DNA from: DATHXC01 sp041662005
GTDB lineage: Bacteria > Pseudomonadota > Gammaproteobacteria > Burkholderiales > Methylophilaceae
Assembly (NCBI GenBank): GCA_041662005.1
Contig: JBAZTJ010000112.1
Span: forward strand, 1 to 8,631
Length of the DNA stretch: 8,631 nt
Direction of reading: 5' to 3'
Part shown: in pieces, positions 6,563 through 8,631 of the stretch
Position numbering within the stretch: the stretch's first letter is position 1
Layout: each line of letters starts with the position of its first letter
Made by a program: the position numbers and the translations under genes
The notes under the pieces: model-generated
Databases searched by the model: none
Seen by the model: the letters and a program-made list of their open reading frames with translations, nothing else
What the model was told of the DNA's origin: nothing

Positions 6563-7666
6563 TTAAATACGCATTGGCATGACGACATATTTGTAATTGC
6601 TGTCATTTGGTACGGTCACCAGGCAACTGCTATTGGCATCGGCAAATGAGAACACGACATTGTCGCTATTCACATTATTCAACACGTCTATCATGTAAGT
6701 AACATTGAAACCAATATCCAGCGGATCACCACTATAGTTGATTTCCAGTTCTTCTTCTGCTTCTTCCTGCTCGCTATTGGTACTGATCAGGCGCAGGCTG
6801 TTTTGGCCTAGCACCAGGCGGATACCGCGATACTTTTCGTTGGACAGAATAGAAGCGCGTTGCATGGATAACAAAATAGTCATGCGATCCGCAGTGAAGT
6901 TATTTTGATGGCCTACCGGGATAACACGAGTGTAATCCGGGAATTTTCCATCAATTACTTTTGAAATCAAACGGATATCACCAAACGAGAAGTTAACCTG
7001 ACCGGTAGTAACCTCTATGGTCACTTCTTCGTCGCTTTCATCCAACAGCTTGATCAGCTCTATTACCGTTTTACGCGGCAAGATGATTTCCTGCTTTTCA
7101 TAATTCTGGCTTAACTCGGTTGAGGTAAAGCTCAGTCGGTGGCCATCGGTACCGACTACATTCAAACGATTTGCGCTAACTTCAAACAACAAGCCATTCA
7201 GATAGTAACGTATATCTTGCTGTGCCATGGCAAATTCCACCTGTTTCAATAGGCGTTTCAATGCACCCTGGCCAATATTGATGGTGGCACTGGCGCTACC
7301 GGCTGATTTGGTCATCACCGGATAATCGGCTGCAGGTAAGGTTTGCAGGTTGAATTTGCTCTTACCGGCTTTAACTTGTACCCGGCTATCGGTAGTTGCC
7401 ATGTTGATTTCTGTGTTCTCAGGCAGAGCACGGCAAATATCGAGCAGTTTTTTAGCCGAAATGGTGGTAGATAACTCTCCACCTATCGCGGTATGTACTG
7501 ACAATGAAATTTGCATCTCAAGATCAGTTGCGGTTAATACAATCTTTTCATCTTTTGCTTCAAGCAATAGATTTGAGAGGATAGGTAATGTGTGACGTCT
7601 TTCCACGATACCGCTGACGGATGAAAGTGGTTTAAGCAGGGTGTCACGATTTATTTTGATGTTCAT
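6563..7666 (-). CDS. dnaN: DNA polymerase III beta subunit (sliding clamp)
   Basis: A complete protein of 367 residues (E. coli 366). The clamp is a ring-shaped dimer that encircles DNA, tethers replicative polymerase and binds many partners through a hydrophobic groove. Segments shared with E. coli DnaN are RHTLPILSNLLL (24-35), TATDLEM (45-51), DIRYYLNGLLFE (151-162), TDGHRL (173-178), FPDYTRVIP (in the third-domain region) and the C-terminal VVMPMRI, whose YVVMPMRL counterpart in E. coli forms part of the partner-binding pocket. Three repeated clamp folds of about 120 residues are expected. AAAGAG abuts the ATG at 7666, so the ribosome site is unusual in spacing, but the N-terminus aligns with the family. 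It lies downstream of dnaA across the putative oriC, and a promoter within that spacer is expected but not assigned. Confidence 0.98.
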   Translation of the reverse strand: MNIKINRDTLLKPLSSVSGIVERRHTLPILSNLLLEAKDEKIVLTATDLEMQISLSVHTAIGGELSTTISAKKLLDICRALPENTEINMATTDSRVQVKAGKSKFNLQTLPAADYPVMTKSAGSASATINIGQGALKRLLKQVEFAMAQQDIRYYLNGLLFEVSANRLNVVGTDGHRLSFTSTELSQNYEKQEIILPRKTVIELIKLLDESDEEVTIEVTTGQVNFSFGDIRLISKVIDGKFPDYTRVIPVGHQNNFTADRMTILLSMQRASILSNEKYRGIRLVLGQNSLRLISTNSEQEEAEEELEINYSGDPLDIGFNVTYMIDVLNNVNSDNVVFSFADANSSCLVTVPNDSNYKYVVMPMRI

Positions 7667-7711
7667 CTCTTTAAGAACCTAAATAATAAATACAATTAAT
7701 AACAATAGTAA

Positions 7712-7720
7712 TGTAGATAA
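7712..7720 (-). promoter_or_regulatory. DnaA-box-like site (8/9)
   Basis: TGTAGATAA differs from the box complement TGTGGATAA at one position. It is in the AT-rich part of the putative oriC and in the same orientation as the two boxes that follow. Confidence 0.45.
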
Positions 7721-7724
7721 AACC

Positions 7725-7733
7725 TGTGGATTA
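7725..7733 (-). promoter_or_regulatory. DnaA-box-like site (8/9)
   Basis: TGTGGATTA has one mismatch to TGTGGATAA. It is 4 bp from the 7712 site and in the same orientation, so a cooperative pair is possible. Confidence 0.6.
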
Positions 7734-7800
7734 AATTTATTTAAACTAATAATCAACAACTTAAATACTAAAATAAAGCTAGTACAACCATAGAAACTAC

Positions 7801-7809
7801 TGTGGATAA
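7801..7809 (-). promoter_or_regulatory. Consensus DnaA box (9/9)
   Basis: TGTGGATAA is the exact complement of the high-affinity box TTATCCACA. It borders the AT-rich tract and is the strongest single argument for oriC here. Confidence 0.85.
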
Positions 7810-7869
7810 AATGTTGGTTATTTTAGCTGTTTTTCAAAATCGCGCCTAAACCGCATTTCTCTGCACAGG

Positions 7870-7878
7870 CTATCCACC
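7870..7878 (+). promoter_or_regulatory. Weak DnaA-box-like site, opposite orientation (7/9)
   Basis: CTATCCACC matches TTATCCACA at seven positions and faces the other three sites. Two mismatches make it uncertain, but it keeps the TATCCAC core. Confidence 0.4.
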
Positions 7879-7942
7879 GTATAACTTTGGGTAAAACTAC
7901 CTATTCAACCTGACAGAATAATAAAGCAAACTGCCATTCTTG

Positions 7943-7977
7943 CTAACCAAACTTAATTAACTAACCAAATACTAACC
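7943..7977. repeat. CTAACC direct repeats next to the dnaA stop
   Basis: CTAACCAAA occurs at 7943-7951 and 7961-7969 (18-bp period), and CTAACC again at 7972-7977, where it overlaps the dnaA stop codon. An AT-rich TTAATTAA palindrome lies between the first two. The role is unknown; iteron-like binding by an origin protein is possible but speculative. Confidence 0.4.
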
Positions 7978-8631
7978 GCGAATAACTTGTACTAAAAAGG
8001 CAATATCCCGCGCTACATTGGGATCATTCTGCCGTAACTGCTCTATTTCATCGCAGGCATGCATGACCGTGGTGTGATGCCGGCTGCCAAAGGCTTCACC
8101 TATCTCAGGAAAGCTGTGATTGGTGAGCTCACGCGACAAGGCCATTGCTACCTGGCGTGGGCGAGCAAAGTTGCGCGAGCGCTTTTTGCTATACATCTCT
8201 GCAACCTTGATCTTGTAATAGTCGGCAACAGTCTTCTGGATGTTTTCCATAGTAACCTGGCGGCCACGCACGGCGATCAGGTCTTTTAGTGCTTCTTTCG
8301 CCAGATGTACATCAATGGCATGGCCGGTAAACTTTGCCATGGCAACAATACGGTTGAGCGCGCCTTCGAGCTCACGAACACTGGAGCGGACTTGTTTGGC
8401 GATGAAAAAAGCCACATCTTCATGCAGTTGGAACTTAGCTTCTTCAGCCTTCTTCAGCAGAATGGCGACGCGCATTTCCAGTTCTGGCGGCTCTACTGCC
8501 ACGGTTAAGCCCCAGCTGAAGCGTGTACGCAGGCGCTCATCTACATCGACTATCTCTTGTGGATAAGTATCGCAGGTGATAATGATTTGCTTTTTAGCTT
8601 CAATTAATGAGTTGAAGGCATAAAAGAACTC
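7972..8631 (-). CDS. dnaA: Chromosomal replication initiator DnaA (C-terminal part; start beyond window)
   Basis: The frame is open to the right window edge and gives the last 219 residues, corresponding roughly to E. coli residues 249-467. DnaA is the AAA+ ATPase that binds DnaA boxes and melts oriC. The visible part begins in the AAA+ module (EFFYAFNSLIEAKKQII, then RLRTRFSWGLTVAVEPPELE) and passes through sensor 2 (VRELEGALNRI). It ends with the DNA-binding domain IV: VADYYKIKVAEMYSKKRSR, ARPRQVAMALSRELT, and the signature GSRHHTTVMHA. The signature has His where E. coli and most relatives have Asp (GGRDHTT), an unusual change at a DNA-contacting position. A Met-like GTG at 8502 is internal and not a start. 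Walker A and B lie outside the window. Confidence 0.97.
   Translation of the reverse strand, partial: EFFYAFNSLIEAKKQIIITCDTYPQEIVDVDERLRTRFSWGLTVAVEPPELEMRVAILLKKAEEAKFQLHEDVAFFIAKQVRSSVRELEGALNRIVAMAKFTGHAIDVHLAKEALKDLIAVRGRQVTMENIQKTVADYYKIKVAEMYSKKRSRNFARPRQVAMALSRELTNHSFPEIGEAFGSRHHTTVMHACDEIEQLRQNDPNVARDIAFLVQVIRG
8558..8566 (-). promoter_or_regulatory. Consensus DnaA box inside dnaA
   Basis: TGTGGATAA, an exact box complement, falls in the codons of DTYPQE. It is about 590 bp from the dnaA stop and in the same orientation as the main oriC boxes. A role in autoregulation or DnaA titration is possible; chance within coding sequence is the alternative. Confidence 0.4.

Larger units (their letters stand above)
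7681..7800. other. AT-rich candidate DNA unwinding element
   Basis: By hand count 24 of 120 bases are G or C (20%), far below the neighbouring genes. The stretch is directly next to the exact DnaA box at 7801. It also includes TAGTAATGTAG-type spacing (7706-7716) that could serve as DnaA-trio-like strand contacts, but this last point is weak. Confidence 0.6.
7667..7971. other. oriC: Putative chromosomal replication origin (oriC)
   Basis: This 305-bp non-coding spacer between dnaA and dnaN holds four DnaA-box-like 9-mers, one of them exact, and a stretch of about 20% GC (7681-7800). The dnaA-dnaN spacer is a common oriC position in bacteria. Three boxes lie on one strand within or at the edge of the AT-rich part, and a fourth, weaker one points the other way. 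The region should also hold the dnaN promoter and leader, which I could not place with confidence. Origin activity is inferred from composition, boxes and context. Confidence 0.8.

Noticed and set aside
1..8631. CRISPR arrays, tRNA or rRNA genes, insertion-sequence ends
   Set aside because: No regularly spaced repeats, cloverleaf-like segments or transposase-like frames were seen on either strand.

Overview
The window reads as the replication-origin region of a proteobacterial chromosome, probably a betaproteobacterium. The order dnaA-dnaN-gyrB has no recF between dnaN and gyrB, which is usual in Betaproteobacteria and unlike the dnaA-dnaN-recF-gyrB order of most gammaproteobacteria. GyrB has the long Gram-negative insert in its C-terminal half, and DnaN and DnaA align readily with the E. 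coli proteins. A Nitrosomonadales/Methylophilaceae-like host is only a guess. All supported genes lie on the minus strand, so transcription runs from right to left.

Right part (8631 to 6563): the 3' part of dnaA runs off the window edge. A 305-bp spacer follows that holds several DnaA-box-like 9-mers and a stretch of about 20% GC, so it is the likely oriC. The complete dnaN (sliding clamp) comes next. The 90-bp dnaN-gyrB spacer carries a 15/16 match to the ParB-binding site parS, so origin firing and origin segregation signals sit within about 1.3 kb of each other.

Middle part (6472 to 3924): gyrB is complete apart from a 10-N assembly gap. Family consensus says the gap stands for about one missing base. 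A strong hairpin with competing arms follows gyrB and probably terminates it.

Left part (3874 to 1): a type III restriction-modification operon reads mod, then an HI0074-type HEPN gene, then a nucleotidyltransferase-Res fusion. The junctions are TAATG and ATGA, so the three genes look translationally coupled. The third gene is the main discovery. It stays open in one frame from position 1551 to the window edge (517 residues). It joins an N-terminal minimal nucleotidyltransferase (MNT) with an intact GSX10DXD motif to the SF2 helicase core of a type III restriction (Res) subunit. The preceding HEPN protein has an intact RX4HXY motif, the site that MNT antitoxins adenylylate in HEPN/MNT toxin-antitoxin pairs. 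The antitoxin-like half is therefore covalently part of the restriction subunit. The HEPN-MNT stretch (1081-1920) is about 42% GC by hand count against 50-51% in the flanking mod C-terminus and Res helicase, which suggests insertion of a toxin-antitoxin module into a mod-res operon. Function is inferred: addiction protecting the restriction gene, or a cell-suicide back-up triggered when Res acts or is lost.
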